Counted from the first letter of the stretch, positions 9,054 to 17,401 are shown. The stretch is DNA of 64,000 nt from Candidatus Roizmanbacteria bacterium RIFCSPLOWO2_02_FULL_40_13 (GCA_001789965.1 MGBA01000021.1:153262-217261), one strand, 5' to 3'. Numbers and translations are program-made. The notes: generated by a model from the letters alone, not told the origin.

Positions 9054-9624
9054 AAGAGCGCTCGCTTGAGGGTAAGGGATTTGCTACAGGCCCCATTTTT
9101 TGCGGAGGATAATATCTGAAAAAGACTTGGCCAATAATACTTTCTACATGGACAGGTCCGAATTCTCTCGAATCGGATGAACGGGGACGATTGTCACCCA
9201 TTACGAAAACTTCTTCAGGAGGAATGATGATTTCAGCATTTTCTTTAACATACCCTCCATCCCAAAGTTCTGTTTTTGCAGATATATAGTCTTCGTTAAG
9301 AAGGTTTCCATTGACGTAGACATTATTATTAGTAATTCGAATTCTGTCACCGGGAAGGCCGATGACCCGTTTAATAAATTCAATATCCTGATTTCGGGGA
9401 GATCTAAAAACCACCACGTCGCCCCGATGCAGAGTTCTAAATTTATAGGTAACCTTACTGGTGAAAATATAATCCCCGGAGAGAAAAGAAGGCTCCATCG
9501 AAGCGCCCTTTACCTGATTAGGCTGCATAATGAATAGGTATACGACAATAAAAATAGAACCGACAAAAGTGATCGTTTCAAGGACATCCATTACGAAATC
9601 TATGATCGTTCGAAGAATCTGCAT
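9028..9624 (-). CDS. lepB: Signal peptidase I
   Basis: 198 residues. One membrane segment at about 18-33, then the catalytic serine in GASMEPSF (Ser42) and the lysine in FIKRVIGLPGDRI (Lys85). The boxes NNNVYVNG and VFVMGDNRPRSSDSREFG complete the S26 signature. It removes signal peptides from Sec-exported proteins on the outer membrane face. Substrates here could include the transglutaminase-like protein at 49.8 kb. It is a monocistronic gene on the minus strand, tail-to-tail with the ParB-type HTH gene. Confidence 0.95.
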   Translation of the reverse strand: MQILRTIIDFVMDVLETITFVGSIFIVVYLFIMQPNQVKGASMEPSFLSGDYIFTSKVTYKFRTLHRGDVVVFRSPRNQDIEFIKRVIGLPGDRIRITNNNVYVNGNLLNEDYISAKTELWDGGYVKENAEIIIPPEEVFVMGDNRPRSSDSREFGPVHVESIIGQVFFRYYPPQKMGPVANPLPSSERSFILLLRQV

Positions 9625-9632
9625 TATATTCT

Positions 9633-9638
9633 ATTGTA
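9633..9638 (-). promoter_or_regulatory. Promoter -10 of lepB, leaderless geometry
   Basis: On the minus strand TACAAT lies 8 bases before the lepB ATG. A second AT-rich match (TAGAAT) is only 3 bases away and is too close to serve this start codon. Confidence 0.5.
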
Positions 9639-9671
9639 GAGAGGAAAGGCTTAAAAAACAAGGAGTTTTAG

Positions 9672-9677
9672 TATAAT
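9672..9677 (+). promoter_or_regulatory. Promoter -10 of tRNA-Val
   Basis: TATAAT ends 15 bases before the first base of tRNA-Val. It implies a 5' leader of under 10 bases for RNase P to remove. Confidence 0.6.
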
Positions 9678-9692
9678 TCTTATACATAAATT

Positions 9693-9766
9693 GGTCGCTT
9701 AGCTCAGCTGGTTAGAGCGTTCGGTTCACATCCGAGAGGTCGGGGGTTCGATCCCTCCAGCGACCA
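9693..9766 (+). tRNA. tRNA-Val (anticodon CAC)
   Basis: A 74-base cloverleaf: acceptor GGTCGCT/AGCGACC, D arm GCTC/GAGC, anticodon stem TTCGG/CCGAG around loop TTCACAT (anticodon CAC, codon GTG), T arm GGGGG/CCTCC with loop TTCGATC, discriminator A. CCA is not encoded. It marks the left edge of the glycan cluster; the stop codon of the convergent methyltransferase begins 2 bases later. Confidence 0.95.
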
Positions 9767-9768
9767 CA

Positions 9769-10440
9769 CTATTTATAAAACTTGACATCAAGTTTATAAA
9801 ATACTTCCTGAAATCCGCGCCTGACAAATCTGAGTCCATCAAAGAGTCGGTGTCTATATGGCTTGTGAATCGAAATTTTATCTTTATTACTTTCTAGTTT
9901 CCTTCTTATGTTTTTAAACACTTTTGGGACATTTTGTTTTGAACCTACAAGTATTACCGTTTGGGGATTTAATTCCACTTCTTTATCAAAGGGCGGCGAT
10001 ATTGCCACAACCATTTTTTCTTTTAAGCTCTTAAAAAGAATAGAGAGACCGAATGGCGTATAGCGGAAATAATCTGAAGGATGCTTATGAATTGGAAAAT
10101 TCTGTTGGCTTGACACTATACAGATTCCACGAGGATTCATGACTCTTTCTATTTCTTTTGTGATAATCCATGGTTTTTCAGCATGCTCTAGAGTTTCTAA
10201 ACATAAAACTAGATCGAAAGTTTTATCAGAAAAAGGAAGCGATTCTGCATTGGCGACCACGTCAACTCCTGCTCCATCTCTCAGATCTATACCTATGTAC
10301 TTAGAATTAATAAATAGCGTGCGGAGATTTGTTAGTTCTTTCTGACCTTGTGTTTGCAGAGACCCTATTTCCAAAATATGTCTATTATGAGGAATTTCCG
10401 AAGCAATTATTTCCACCACGACACGAAGATGTTTTTGCAT
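9769..10440 (-). CDS. Class I SAM-dependent methyltransferase in glycan cluster
   Basis: 223 residues from the ATG at 10440. Rossmann-type methyltransferase pattern: HILEIGSLQTQG as motif I, YIGIDLR with the acidic residue after strand 2, NAESLPFSDKTFDLVLCLETLEH for motifs II-III, then ERVMNPRGICIVSS. Motif I lacks the usual GxGxG spacing, so the SAM pocket may be slightly altered. DYFRYTPFGL is common in methyltransferases encoded beside sugar transferases. A longer frame to 10554 exists, but the promoter 9 bases before 10440 supports the shorter start and clears the divergent gene at 10480. Substrate unknown; a glycan or lipid-sugar is inferred from context. Confidence 0.75.
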   Translation of the reverse strand: MQKHLRVVVEIIASEIPHNRHILEIGSLQTQGQKELTNLRTLFINSKYIGIDLRDGAGVDVVANAESLPFSDKTFDLVLCLETLEHAEKPWIITKEIERVMNPRGICIVSSQQNFPIHKHPSDYFRYTPFGLSILFKSLKEKMVVAISPPFDKEVELNPQTVILVGSKQNVPKVFKNIRRKLESNKDKISIHKPYRHRLFDGLRFVRRGFQEVFYKLDVKFYK

Positions 10441-10449
10441 GATTTTGAT

Positions 10450-10455
10450 ATTATA
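10450..10455 (-). promoter_or_regulatory. Promoter -10 of the methyltransferase gene
   Basis: TATAAT on the minus strand, 9 bases before the ATG at 10440, within the 39-base gap shared with the divergent GT2-flippase gene. It decides the methyltransferase start. Confidence 0.6.
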
Positions 10456-10479
10456 TATCAAAGCGCGTTCAACAAACGT

Positions 10480-12393
10480 ATGAAAGTTGCCTTCATAATA
10501 GTCCTTTATAAAACATCTAAAAAAGAACAAAATCGTCTTAAAAGCGAAGTTCATTCACTTAAATTAGGAGAGTATAAGACTTATTTCATAGACAACTCCG
10601 TTGATAATCGAGGATATGCGGCGGGCGTCAATAGGGGAATAAGGGATAGTTTGAAAGACGATCCAGATTTGTTTGTAATTATGAATCCAGACGTCTCCTT
10701 GAGTGGTTTATCAAAAAAGAGTTTCATCGAGACCAGCGGGTATTTTGACCTGTGGGGGTTTGCCATGAGACAAGGAAGAGAAATATTTTATTATGGGGAG
10801 CTTGACAGAAAAAGACTTACGGGTGCTCTAAGCAGTAAAAGACCAGCTTCACCGCTTGTAACATGTGATTTTCCACCCGGCCCAATTATTTGCATGAAAA
10901 AAGCTGTTTTCCAAAAGATTGGTTTCTGGGATGAAGACTATTTTCTTTACTACGAGGATGTAGATTACTCATTTAAGGCTAAGAAAGCCGGATTTACTGT
11001 TGGCGTTAATACAAATTCATATTACGACCACTTCGATTATTCGGAGAAAAACAATCCAAAAAAAAAGTATTATCTCTCTCGTTCACGATGGAAATTTTTC
11101 TTTAAGTACGCTACTATCAAGCAAAAGCTATACGAGTTGATTCGACTACCAAAGACCTTAACAGAAGAAAGACCATTCGTCCTCAACTTTCTGATTCTTA
11201 ACACTTCGTCATTTCTCAATAAATTATTAAACTTTGTTCTTTTTATTTTTCTCATCCGCTTCTTATCGGTAAAAGATTATGGGATCTATACTCTTGTGTG
11301 GGCCCATGTTGCATTATTGCAACCTTTTTTAGATTTTGGAACAACATCATATGGCTTGGTCTACCTACCGGAAAAGGAAAATCTTAAAATGAATTCATTA
11401 TTTTCACTAAGGGTTCTTTTAGCGGTGGGGGTATTTATAGGAACTCTATTTCTTGCCTTCTTTTTACGATTCGACAACGTAGTTTTAACATACATTTTTC
11501 TTACATCTTTTACATTATTTTCGAATATGCTTTCAGGTAGTCTTCTTATATTCTCATCCATTAGAGAAAAACTTCTCTTACCATCTCTTCTTTCTATTGG
11601 ATTCAATACCCTTCTCATAGCGGCGCTTATCCTTGGGATTCTTACTATGAAAAGTTTATCCTCTATTTTCTTTTTAATCTTCATCTTTTACAACTCATAT
11701 TCCATTGTAAATTTCATTATATTAAAGAGGGAAATTCCCAATCTTAAATTTACTATTCAAGTTAATGATTGGATAAAGATTCTCAAGAAATCGACCACGT
11801 TTCTTCTCATAGGACTTTTTGCTGGTTTATATTTCAAACTTGACGTATTCCTTTTGAACTTTCTTAAGGGACCACGGGATGTAGGCATTTACAGTTCAGG
11901 ATATAAGTTTCTTGAAGCATTTTTGTTTATTGCGGCAAGTTATAACATTGTCTCCACTCCTTTTATGGCGAAGCTTAGAAAAGAAGCAATCCTCAATTTA
12001 AAGACAAAAATTCGCAAGGATATTCTTTACCTTTTTGTGCTTGGTCTTACAGGATCCTTTTTAATATTTTCTCTTTCTCCCTATCTTCTTACATTCATCT
12101 TTCGTAAAGATTACAGTGAGGCGATTCCCGTCTTGAAAATTGTTATCTGGTCTCTTCCATTTATTCTTCTTACTTCTGTATTTTTTAACGGTTTGTATGT
12201 ATTAGGTAAGGCAAAGGTTGTGATGTGGTTATTCATAGCTCAAACTTTCTTTAACGTAATTTTAAACTTAATGTTTATTCCTCAATATTCATATATAGCG
12301 AGTTCATATATTACAATTAGTGGAGAGATCTTAAACTCAGTAATAGCGTTTATATTTCTTCGACGAACATTGAAACATGAAAATATCAGTTGA
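10480..12393 (+). CDS. Fusion: GT2-family glycosyltransferase + polysaccharide flippase
   Basis: 637 residues from the ATG at 10480 (a longer open frame to 10348 runs into the divergent gene and adds no family sequence). Residues 1 to about 215 are a GT2 domain of the rhamnosyltransferase kind: IIVLYKTS start, IMNPDVSL in place of the DxD, and DEDYFLYYEDVDYSFKAK as the acceptor/catalytic block. From about 237 to the end are some twelve membrane segments with RFLSVKDYGIYTLVWA and DVGIYSSGYKF, typical of Wzx/MATE-like O-unit flippases. One protein would thus add a sugar and export the lipid-linked oligosaccharide; the coupling is inference. The frame is continuous and overlaps the next gene by 17 bases. 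Confidence 0.8.
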   Translation: MKVAFIIVLYKTSKKEQNRLKSEVHSLKLGEYKTYFIDNSVDNRGYAAGVNRGIRDSLKDDPDLFVIMNPDVSLSGLSKKSFIETSGYFDLWGFAMRQGREIFYYGELDRKRLTGALSSKRPASPLVTCDFPPGPIICMKKAVFQKIGFWDEDYFLYYEDVDYSFKAKKAGFTVGVNTNSYYDHFDYSEKNNPKKKYYLSRSRWKFFFKYATIKQKLYELIRLPKTLTEERPFVLNFLILNTSSFLNKLLNFVLFIFLIRFLSVKDYGIYTLVWAHVALLQPFLDFGTTSYGLVYLPEKENLKMNSLFSLRVLLAVGVFIGTLFLAFFLRFDNVVLTYIFLTSFTLFSNMLSGSLLIFSSIREKLLLPSLLSIGFNTLLIAALILGILTMKSLSSIFFLIFIFYNSYSIVNFIILKREIPNLKFTIQVNDWIKILKKSTTFLLIGLFAGLYFKLDVFLLNFLKGPRDVGIYSSGYKFLEAFLFIAASYNIVSTPFMAKLRKEAILNLKTKIRKDILYLFVLGLTGSFLIFSLSPYLLTFIFRKDYSEAIPVLKIVIWSLPFILLTSVFFNGLYVLGKAKVVMWLFIAQTFFNVILNLMFIPQYSYIASSYITISGEILNSVIAFIFLRRTLKHENIS

Positions 12394-13426
12394 CATAGCC
12401 GCCTTATGCAATAAGCTACAGGAGTATGGAAATCATACTGTCACAAGAAACATAGTTGAAGGCATAAAAAGAATCGACGCTGATAATATCTACTCTCTAT
12501 ACTCTTTTTGCAAAAAGCCTCAATGGTTGACATTGCCTGAAAACATGCTTCACAAAAGGATTCTTCCACGAAAACTTTGGCTTTCAACTCGAGTAAGCTT
12601 AGAAGAATTTTTGAATACGAAAGATATTTTCCTTGCTTTAAATCAGGCAGTTCCGTTCTATACAAAAGCAAGAATTTTTTCTTTTTCACACGGACTTTCG
12701 TACTATTTTTTTAAGGATTTGTATCCCAATTCATACGAAGTATTGAAAGATCAATTGTTTACTATGATGGACAAGTCGCAATATGTATTTGTTTCATCCG
12801 CGAAAGTAAAGAAAGAAATGACATCGGTTTTTTTAAAAACAGATAAAGTTAAAGTTTTACCATATGGAATTCCATATGACATGTTAACAGCAAACGTAAA
12901 CAGTGAATACATATCTTCTAAAGTCCGCCAGATTTCGAAAAAGCTGTTTTTATATGTAGGAATGGATCATCCGGTAAAAAATCTCCAGTTTTTAGTAGAT
13001 GCATTCACCATTTTTTCTCAAAACCAGGCATATAAAGACTACACTTTGCTTCTAATAGGAGCTGACTTTGAAAATTTAGAAATCAAGACGCCTAATATAC
13101 AACGTTTAAAACAAGTAAACAGAGAAGAGATAAAATACTTATATCAAAAGGCGAGTGGATATATTTCCGCATCGCTTTACGAAAGCTTTAATTTTCCTGT
13201 TCTGGAGGCTTTATCCCAAAATTGCCCTGTGGTCGTACGATCATCCGCAATAATACCCGAACTATCTCCCTATGTTCATATAGCCGATCACGTAGAAGAG
13301 TTCGTTGAGTCTATGAAGAGATTAGCTGCCGGTAGCTCAAAAATAATTTCAAAAGAAAAACTTAAAAAAGAATTCTCATGGGATTCGTATCTTACAAAAT
13401 TAATCTCCTATTACAAACCTGCATGA
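12377..13426 (+). CDS. GT4-family glycosyltransferase
   Basis: 349 residues, GT-B fold. The second half is the recognisable part: VGMDHPVKNLQFLVDAF (start of the C-terminal Rossmann domain with the K-N of the donor site), LLLIGADFE, and SLYESFNFPVLEAL, the E-x7-E motif of retaining GT4 enzymes. The N-terminal half binds the acceptor and is divergent. It transfers a sugar from a nucleotide donor to a growing glycan; neither sugar can be told. The start ATG lies inside the fusion gene upstream and the stop overlaps the next ATG (ATGA), so the cluster is translated as one unit. Confidence 0.85.
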   Translation: MKISVDIAALCNKLQEYGNHTVTRNIVEGIKRIDADNIYSLYSFCKKPQWLTLPENMLHKRILPRKLWLSTRVSLEEFLNTKDIFLALNQAVPFYTKARIFSFSHGLSYYFFKDLYPNSYEVLKDQLFTMMDKSQYVFVSSAKVKKEMTSVFLKTDKVKVLPYGIPYDMLTANVNSEYISSKVRQISKKLFLYVGMDHPVKNLQFLVDAFTIFSQNQAYKDYTLLLIGADFENLEIKTPNIQRLKQVNREEIKYLYQKASGYISASLYESFNFPVLEALSQNCPVVVRSSAIIPELSPYVHIADHVEEFVESMKRLAAGSSKIISKEKLKKEFSWDSYLTKLISYYKPA

Positions 13427-14538
13427 TACAAGTTGCTCTTTTACGAGGAAAGTACTTAAATAAGTTTGAAACTCAAAATCTAGTTTTCACAACAAAAGAA
13501 AACATAGGAATAACGGGAGTGTCATCTCTCCACCCGATCCATACAACCTTCTCTTTTTCTACAATAAAATTATTCAGTCTGATAGATTTACTTGACAATA
13601 AACCTGCTCGTTTCATAGCAAATCGAACGATTGGAGATTTGCAAATCTTATTCGGACTTGAAAAAATCTTACCGAGCTTTGACATAGTTCATACAGCGGA
13701 TCCTCATTACTATTTTTCCTACCAAGCAGCGATTCTGAGAAAGAAAGAGTTAATTCCAAAACTTATATCGACATGCTGGGAAACAATACCTTTTAATAAC
13801 GAATCGACGTGGGTAAAAAAAAAGATAAAAAAACTCGCTATGAAGCATACAGACTATTTTATATGCCCAACCAAAAGAGCAAAAAGAGCGTTGGAAAAAG
13901 AAGGAATTTCATCCGACAAAATAACAGTTATACCAATGGGAGTAAATATAAACAAGTTTTGTAAAAAAAAGAATAAACATATAAAAACAATTTTATTTGT
14001 CGGAAGACTTGTTGAAGAAAAGGGGATTTTAGATCTGTACGAAGTATACAAGAAAATAAATAACTCAAATTTACGTTTACTAATTGTCGGATCAGGAGTA
14101 TTGGGTAATAAGTTAAAACAATTAATAATAAACGACAAACTTCAAAAACAAGTTTTCATAGAGAGGAGTTCATACAAAGAGATGCCTAATGTCTATAATG
14201 AAGCTGATCTGGTAGTAGTGCCCTCGAAAACTACAAAGACATGGGAAGAGCAGTTTGGAATGGTTGCGGTAGAGGCAATGGCGTCCGGTCTTCCAGTAAT
14301 CGCATATCATTCAGGAGCGCTTCAGGAGGTAATTGGCAAAGCAGGAGTACTTATTGAGGAAGGAGATGAGAAAGGATTAGTGAGTGCGATTTCAAGAATA
14401 CTCAACGATGATAAATTAGCCTTGAGACTTGGTACAATTGCTAGAGAACGGGCAGAGAATCTTTACGACTGTTCTAAAGTAAAAAACCAGTATAAAAAAC
14501 TATATGAATCTTTCTGCAGTGGTATTGACCAAAAATGA
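13423..14538 (+). CDS. GT4-family glycosyltransferase
   Basis: 371 residues from the ATG at 13423, which overlaps the previous stop by 4 bases; an in-frame ATG at 13378 exists but lies well inside the upstream gene. C-terminal GT4 domain: ILFVGRLVEEKGILDLYEVY, LLIVGSGVLGNKL and EQFGMVAVEAMASGLP, with the two glutamates of the E-x7-E motif. VIPMGVNINKF marks the hinge. It is a second retaining glycosyltransferase of the same pathway but not a close copy of the preceding one. Donor and acceptor are unknown. Confidence 0.87.
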   Translation: MIQVALLRGKYLNKFETQNLVFTTKENIGITGVSSLHPIHTTFSFSTIKLFSLIDLLDNKPARFIANRTIGDLQILFGLEKILPSFDIVHTADPHYYFSYQAAILRKKELIPKLISTCWETIPFNNESTWVKKKIKKLAMKHTDYFICPTKRAKRALEKEGISSDKITVIPMGVNINKFCKKKNKHIKTILFVGRLVEEKGILDLYEVYKKINNSNLRLLIVGSGVLGNKLKQLIINDKLQKQVFIERSSYKEMPNVYNEADLVVVPSKTTKTWEEQFGMVAVEAMASGLPVIAYHSGALQEVIGKAGVLIEEGDEKGLVSAISRILNDDKLALRLGTIARERAENLYDCSKVKNQYKKLYESFCSGIDQK

Positions 14539-15262
14539 AGAAAAGAGCATAGATAGAACACTTTCGAGTCTTACTTTTTGTGACGAAATACTTCTCCTAG
14601 ACAGTAACTCAACCGACAGAACCCAAGAAATTGCAAAGAAATATAAAACACGAATTCAGAAAAGAGATTTAAATAACAACTTTGCAGGATTAAGGAACTA
14701 TGGACTTCAAGAAGCGAAAGGGGACTGGACGCTTTTTATAGATGCAGATGAGGTTGTGACAAAGGAACTCGCAGATGAAATAAGGGAAGCAATAAGAAAC
14801 GGTAACTTTTCTGTATATTATCTTAAACGACGTGACTACTTTTGGGGGAGAGAGCTCAAACATGGAGAAGTAAAAAAAGTTAGAGAACAAGGAATCATAA
14901 GACTTGTTAAGAAAAATACAGGAAAATGGGAAGGAGACGTGCATGAATGGTTTGACTCGTCAAGCAAAACGGGACGATTGAAAAATTTTATAAACCATTA
15001 TCCCCACCCTACTATTGCGGAATTTCTGAAAGATGTTAATTTTTACAGTACTCTTCGCGCCAAAGAGCTACACAAAAAAGGAAAGAGGGTAAACGTATTC
15101 GGAATACTTCTCTACCCGGCTTTCAAATTTATCACATCTTATCTTCTGAGAGGTGGTTTTCTCGATGGATCTGCCGGCTTTGCGTATTCATTTATAATGA
15201 GCTTTCACGCTTTTCTCGTAAGAACAAAGCTTTACCAATACCGCAATTTAGCAAATACATAA
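14504..15262 (+). CDS. GT2-family glycosyltransferase (WaaE/KdtX-like)
   Basis: 252 residues, GT-A fold. SAVVLTKNEEKSIDRTL and LLLDSNSTDRT form the nucleotide-binding start, FIDADEVV is the DxD metal site, and the RGGFLDGSAGFAYSF end is typical of the family that includes LPS core beta-1,4-glucosyltransferase WaaE. No membrane span is obvious apart from weak hydrophobic helices near the end. It overlaps the preceding GT4 gene by 35 bases and ends on the ATG of the polymerase-like gene (TAATG). Role in envelope glycan assembly is inferred from the cluster. Confidence 0.85.
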   Translation: MNLSAVVLTKNEEKSIDRTLSSLTFCDEILLLDSNSTDRTQEIAKKYKTRIQKRDLNNNFAGLRNYGLQEAKGDWTLFIDADEVVTKELADEIREAIRNGNFSVYYLKRRDYFWGRELKHGEVKKVREQGIIRLVKKNTGKWEGDVHEWFDSSSKTGRLKNFINHYPHPTIAEFLKDVNFYSTLRAKELHKKGKRVNVFGILLYPAFKFITSYLLRGGFLDGSAGFAYSFIMSFHAFLVRTKLYQYRNLANT

Positions 15263-16398
15263 TGTTTTCTTACCTTTTATTTTTCTTTTTGTCTTTAGGT
15301 CAAATTGGAAGAATTTCCTTTTCAAACCAAGAGATAAATATTTATCTCTATGAAGTAATAGTCGGAGCTTGGTTTCTATTCCTTTTTTTCAAACATAAGT
15401 TTTCTCCCATTGAAAAAAGCCTGAAGACTGTCTTTCATTTATATCTCTTTTTTGGATGGCTCTATGCTACCTTTGTACTTAGTCTATGGAGGTTTACCAT
15501 TCAACAAAACGCAATAGCGTTATTATATTTAGGACGCCTGAGCTTATATTTCTTATTTTTCCTTTATTTGAATTTTGACAAGAAATTCAAAAAAAATTTA
15601 TTCAAGAGAGGGCTCCTTTTGTATTCGATATTTACTATTATTTTTTCTATAGCTCAGTATTTCTTATACCCGAATTTACGAAATCTTCAATATCTCGGGT
15701 GGGATCCTCATCAATACAGAATTTTTGGGACCTTGTTCGATACATCCGCACAGGCAGCTATTGTTGGCCTATTGATATTATTTTTTCTTTTTGAAAGAAA
15801 GATCATTCCCAACATGACTCGCTATGCATTACTCCTAAGTAGTGTAGTGACAGGACTACTGACTTACTCGAGAGGCTTTTATATTTCTTTTCTTTCAACA
15901 CTAGCTGTATTTTTTGTAAAAACAAAACAGTTTTTTTTACTGGGTGGAATTCTCGTAATTTTTGCAATGGGAGTCTTTGCTCTTCCTAAGCCATTTGGAG
16001 AAGGAGTCAATCTTCAAAGAACATTCTCACTCGAATCAAGATTGAGAGACAATAGAGAAGCGGTAGACATCTTCAATAAGAGTCCCCTCTTCGGTATTGG
16101 ATACAATCATATAAGAGCAGTTAAGAGCAATGATCAGCAGTCCCTAGAGAGTCATGCGGGAGCTTCTTTTCATTCAAGTTTTCTTATCATTCTTGTTACT
16201 TCTGGAGCAGTTGGATTGGTTCTTTTCCTGATGTTGTTATGGCGTTTGGCAATGACCGGAAAGACGGGGAAATATTACATCCTTTTTCTTTCCTTGTTTT
16301 CTCTTTTTGACAATATTCTACTATACCCTACGGTTTTATTACTATTATTGCTTATTCTGAGCAATTCTTCTGAGAGAAAGATTATTTTTCGTACTTAA
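15262..16398 (+). CDS. O-antigen ligase/polymerase-like membrane protein (Wzy/WaaL type)
   Basis: 378 residues with about ten membrane segments. TYSRGFYISFLSTLAVFF and the long outside loop holding GIGYNHIRAVKS and ESHAGASFHSSFLIILVTSG match the PF04932 O-antigen ligase pattern, in which the loop Arg and His residues act on undecaprenyl-linked glycans. Wzy polymerases and WaaL ligases share this layout and cannot be told apart here. It is the last gene of the glycan operon and overlaps the convergent Ig-like gene by 17 bases. Confidence 0.8.
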   Translation: MFSYLLFFFLSLGQIGRISFSNQEINIYLYEVIVGAWFLFLFFKHKFSPIEKSLKTVFHLYLFFGWLYATFVLSLWRFTIQQNAIALLYLGRLSLYFLFFLYLNFDKKFKKNLFKRGLLLYSIFTIIFSIAQYFLYPNLRNLQYLGWDPHQYRIFGTLFDTSAQAAIVGLLILFFLFERKIIPNMTRYALLLSSVVTGLLTYSRGFYISFLSTLAVFFVKTKQFFLLGGILVIFAMGVFALPKPFGEGVNLQRTFSLESRLRDNREAVDIFNKSPLFGIGYNHIRAVKSNDQQSLESHAGASFHSSFLIILVTSGAVGLVLFLMLLWRLAMTGKTGKYYILFLSLFSLFDNILLYPTVLLLLLLILSNSSERKIIFRT

Positions 16399-17086
16399 CG
16401 GTAAGTTCTTTGGAATCTGAGTTACCTGCAGAATCTTGGACGACAATTTTAATTTTGTTTTCTCCTTCTTTTAATTTGACCTGTGTTTGAAAACCACCAG
16501 AGGAATCGACAATCGCAGGGGAGTCGTTAATAAACACCGATACTCCGAGATCAGTCTTTCCTGCAACTTTTATTTCATCTCGCGGAGTAATAGTGTTATC
16601 TTGAGGTTCGTTTACTTCAAGTTTTGGTTTTTGATTACGAAAAGTAACTACATATGCCTGTGATTTTTTAGTAGCTGATGAGCTTTCGACTTTACCGATA
16701 AAGTAAATTTGATTTTCACCTATGTTGAGACCTGTTATAGTGCTGGCAAATTCTTGTTCTTTTTCTACATTCAACGAGTCGACTTTACTTCCATTCAAAA
16801 AAATTTCTAATGTCCCTAGATTTTCTACATTGCCGGAGATGTTTATATCTGCGCTATTTGTTGCCGAGGGGATCTCGTTCACATTAAAATCTCCCAAAGC
16901 CTCTACGTTTTTTTCGCTCTCGCTATTTCCGCCTCCGAATAGTTTTCCTATAAAAACAGAACCATTGATAAGAAGAGGTAAACCAATAGTAATCATAAAT
17001 ATAAGGAAGAGACCGAGAACTATAGCCATTGTGATAAGACGTGAACGAATCTGCTTTTTTTCGTGTTGTTCGAGTCTGGTCGGCAT
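16382..17086 (-). CDS. Membrane-anchored protein with two Ig-like (glucodextranase-B/Big-type) domains
   Basis: 234 residues. A basic head, one membrane segment at about 18-42, a Gly/Ser-rich linker, then two beta-sandwich repeats. The second is clearest: VAGKTDLGVSVFINDSPAIV, GGFQTQVKLKEGENKIKI and VQDSAGNSDSKELTV follow the PF09136-like pattern often found on cell-surface proteins. The topology puts the beta domains outside. No enzyme signature is visible; an adhesive or wall-binding role is inference. It sits tail-to-tail with the O-antigen polymerase-like gene. Confidence 0.7.
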   Translation of the reverse strand: MPTRLEQHEKKQIRSRLITMAIVLGLFLIFMITIGLPLLINGSVFIGKLFGGGNSESEKNVEALGDFNVNEIPSATNSADINISGNVENLGTLEIFLNGSKVDSLNVEKEQEFASTITGLNIGENQIYFIGKVESSSATKKSQAYVVTFRNQKPKLEVNEPQDNTITPRDEIKVAGKTDLGVSVFINDSPAIVDSSGGFQTQVKLKEGENKIKIVVQDSAGNSDSKELTVKYEK

Positions 17087-17094
17087 ATGAGTTT

Positions 17095-17100
17095 ATTATA
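17095..17100 (-). promoter_or_regulatory. Promoter -10 of the Ig-like protein gene, leaderless geometry
   Basis: TATAAT on the minus strand, 8 bases before the ATG at 17086. Confidence 0.65.
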
Positions 17101-17113
17101 CTATGAGTTTGAG

Positions 17114-17155
17114 CCGATGGTCGGAATACTCCTTCGCTCTAACGAGCTACGGAAG
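17114..17155. other. Weak double hairpin, possible degenerate member of the paired-hairpin family
   Basis: CCGA-TGG-TCGG at 17114-17124, a 4-base spacer, then an interrupted stem with inner pair GCTC/GAGC (17136-17147) and outer pair CTCC/GGAAG. Stems are short, and the link to the elements at 17259, 42002 and 52942 is tentative. Confidence 0.3.
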
Positions 17156-17180
17156 TACACGGTCGAATCTCCATATCTTG

Positions 17181-17251
17181 AGCCGCTCGGGAGAATCGAA
17201 CTCCCGTCGACGGTTTACGAAACCGTTGCTCTTCCATTGAGCTAGAGCGGC
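17181..17251 (-). tRNA. tRNA-Thr (anticodon CGT)
   Basis: 71 bases on the minus strand: acceptor GCCGCTC/GAGCGGC, D arm GCTC/GAGC, anticodon stem ACGGT/ACCGT with loop TTCGTAA (anticodon CGT, codon ACG), T arm GGGAG/CTCCC, discriminator T, no encoded CCA. It follows tRNA-Gly in the same direction, 67 bases away, with two perfect hairpins in the spacer, so both may come from one precursor. Confidence 0.94.
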
Positions 17252-17258
17252 AAAACTG

Positions 17259-17299
17259 TTCCGACGATTCTGTCGGAATCCCGACCGCAAGCGTCGGGA
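17259..17299. repeat. Paired perfect hairpins between tRNA-Gly and tRNA-Thr
   Basis: Two adjacent inverted repeats: TTCCGAC/GTCGGAA (17259-17278, 7 pairs, 6-base loop) and TCCCGAC/GTCGGGA (17279-17299, 7 pairs, 7-base loop). They touch without a spacer. No T-run follows on either strand, so they do not look like terminators. In the minus-strand precursor they would separate the two tRNAs. Confidence 0.7.
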
Positions 17300-17318
17300 A
17301 GCTACATCGGCATTGATG

Positions 17319-17389
17319 AGCGGGATACGGGAATTGAACCCGTGTCTTATCCTTGGGAAGGACACATTGAGCCACTCAACTAATCCCGC
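17319..17389 (-). tRNA. tRNA-Gly (anticodon CCC)
   Basis: 71 bases on the minus strand: acceptor GCGGGAT/ATCCCGC, anticodon stem TGTCC/GGATA with loop TTCCCAA (anticodon CCC, codon GGG), T arm CGGG/CCCG with loop TTCAATT, discriminator T, no encoded CCA. First of the tandem Gly-Thr pair. Confidence 0.93.
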
Positions 17390-17401
17390 ACTTCAGTGTT
17401 T

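Noticed and set aside
9740..9770. tRNA-Val 3' end as an integration (att) site
   Set aside because: No copy of its 3' sequence was found on the far side of the glycan cluster, and there is no integrase gene.
10348..10479. Upstream extension of the GT2-flippase frame
   Set aside because: It would overlap the divergent methyltransferase and its promoter; the GT2 family start MKVAFIIVLYK is at 10480.
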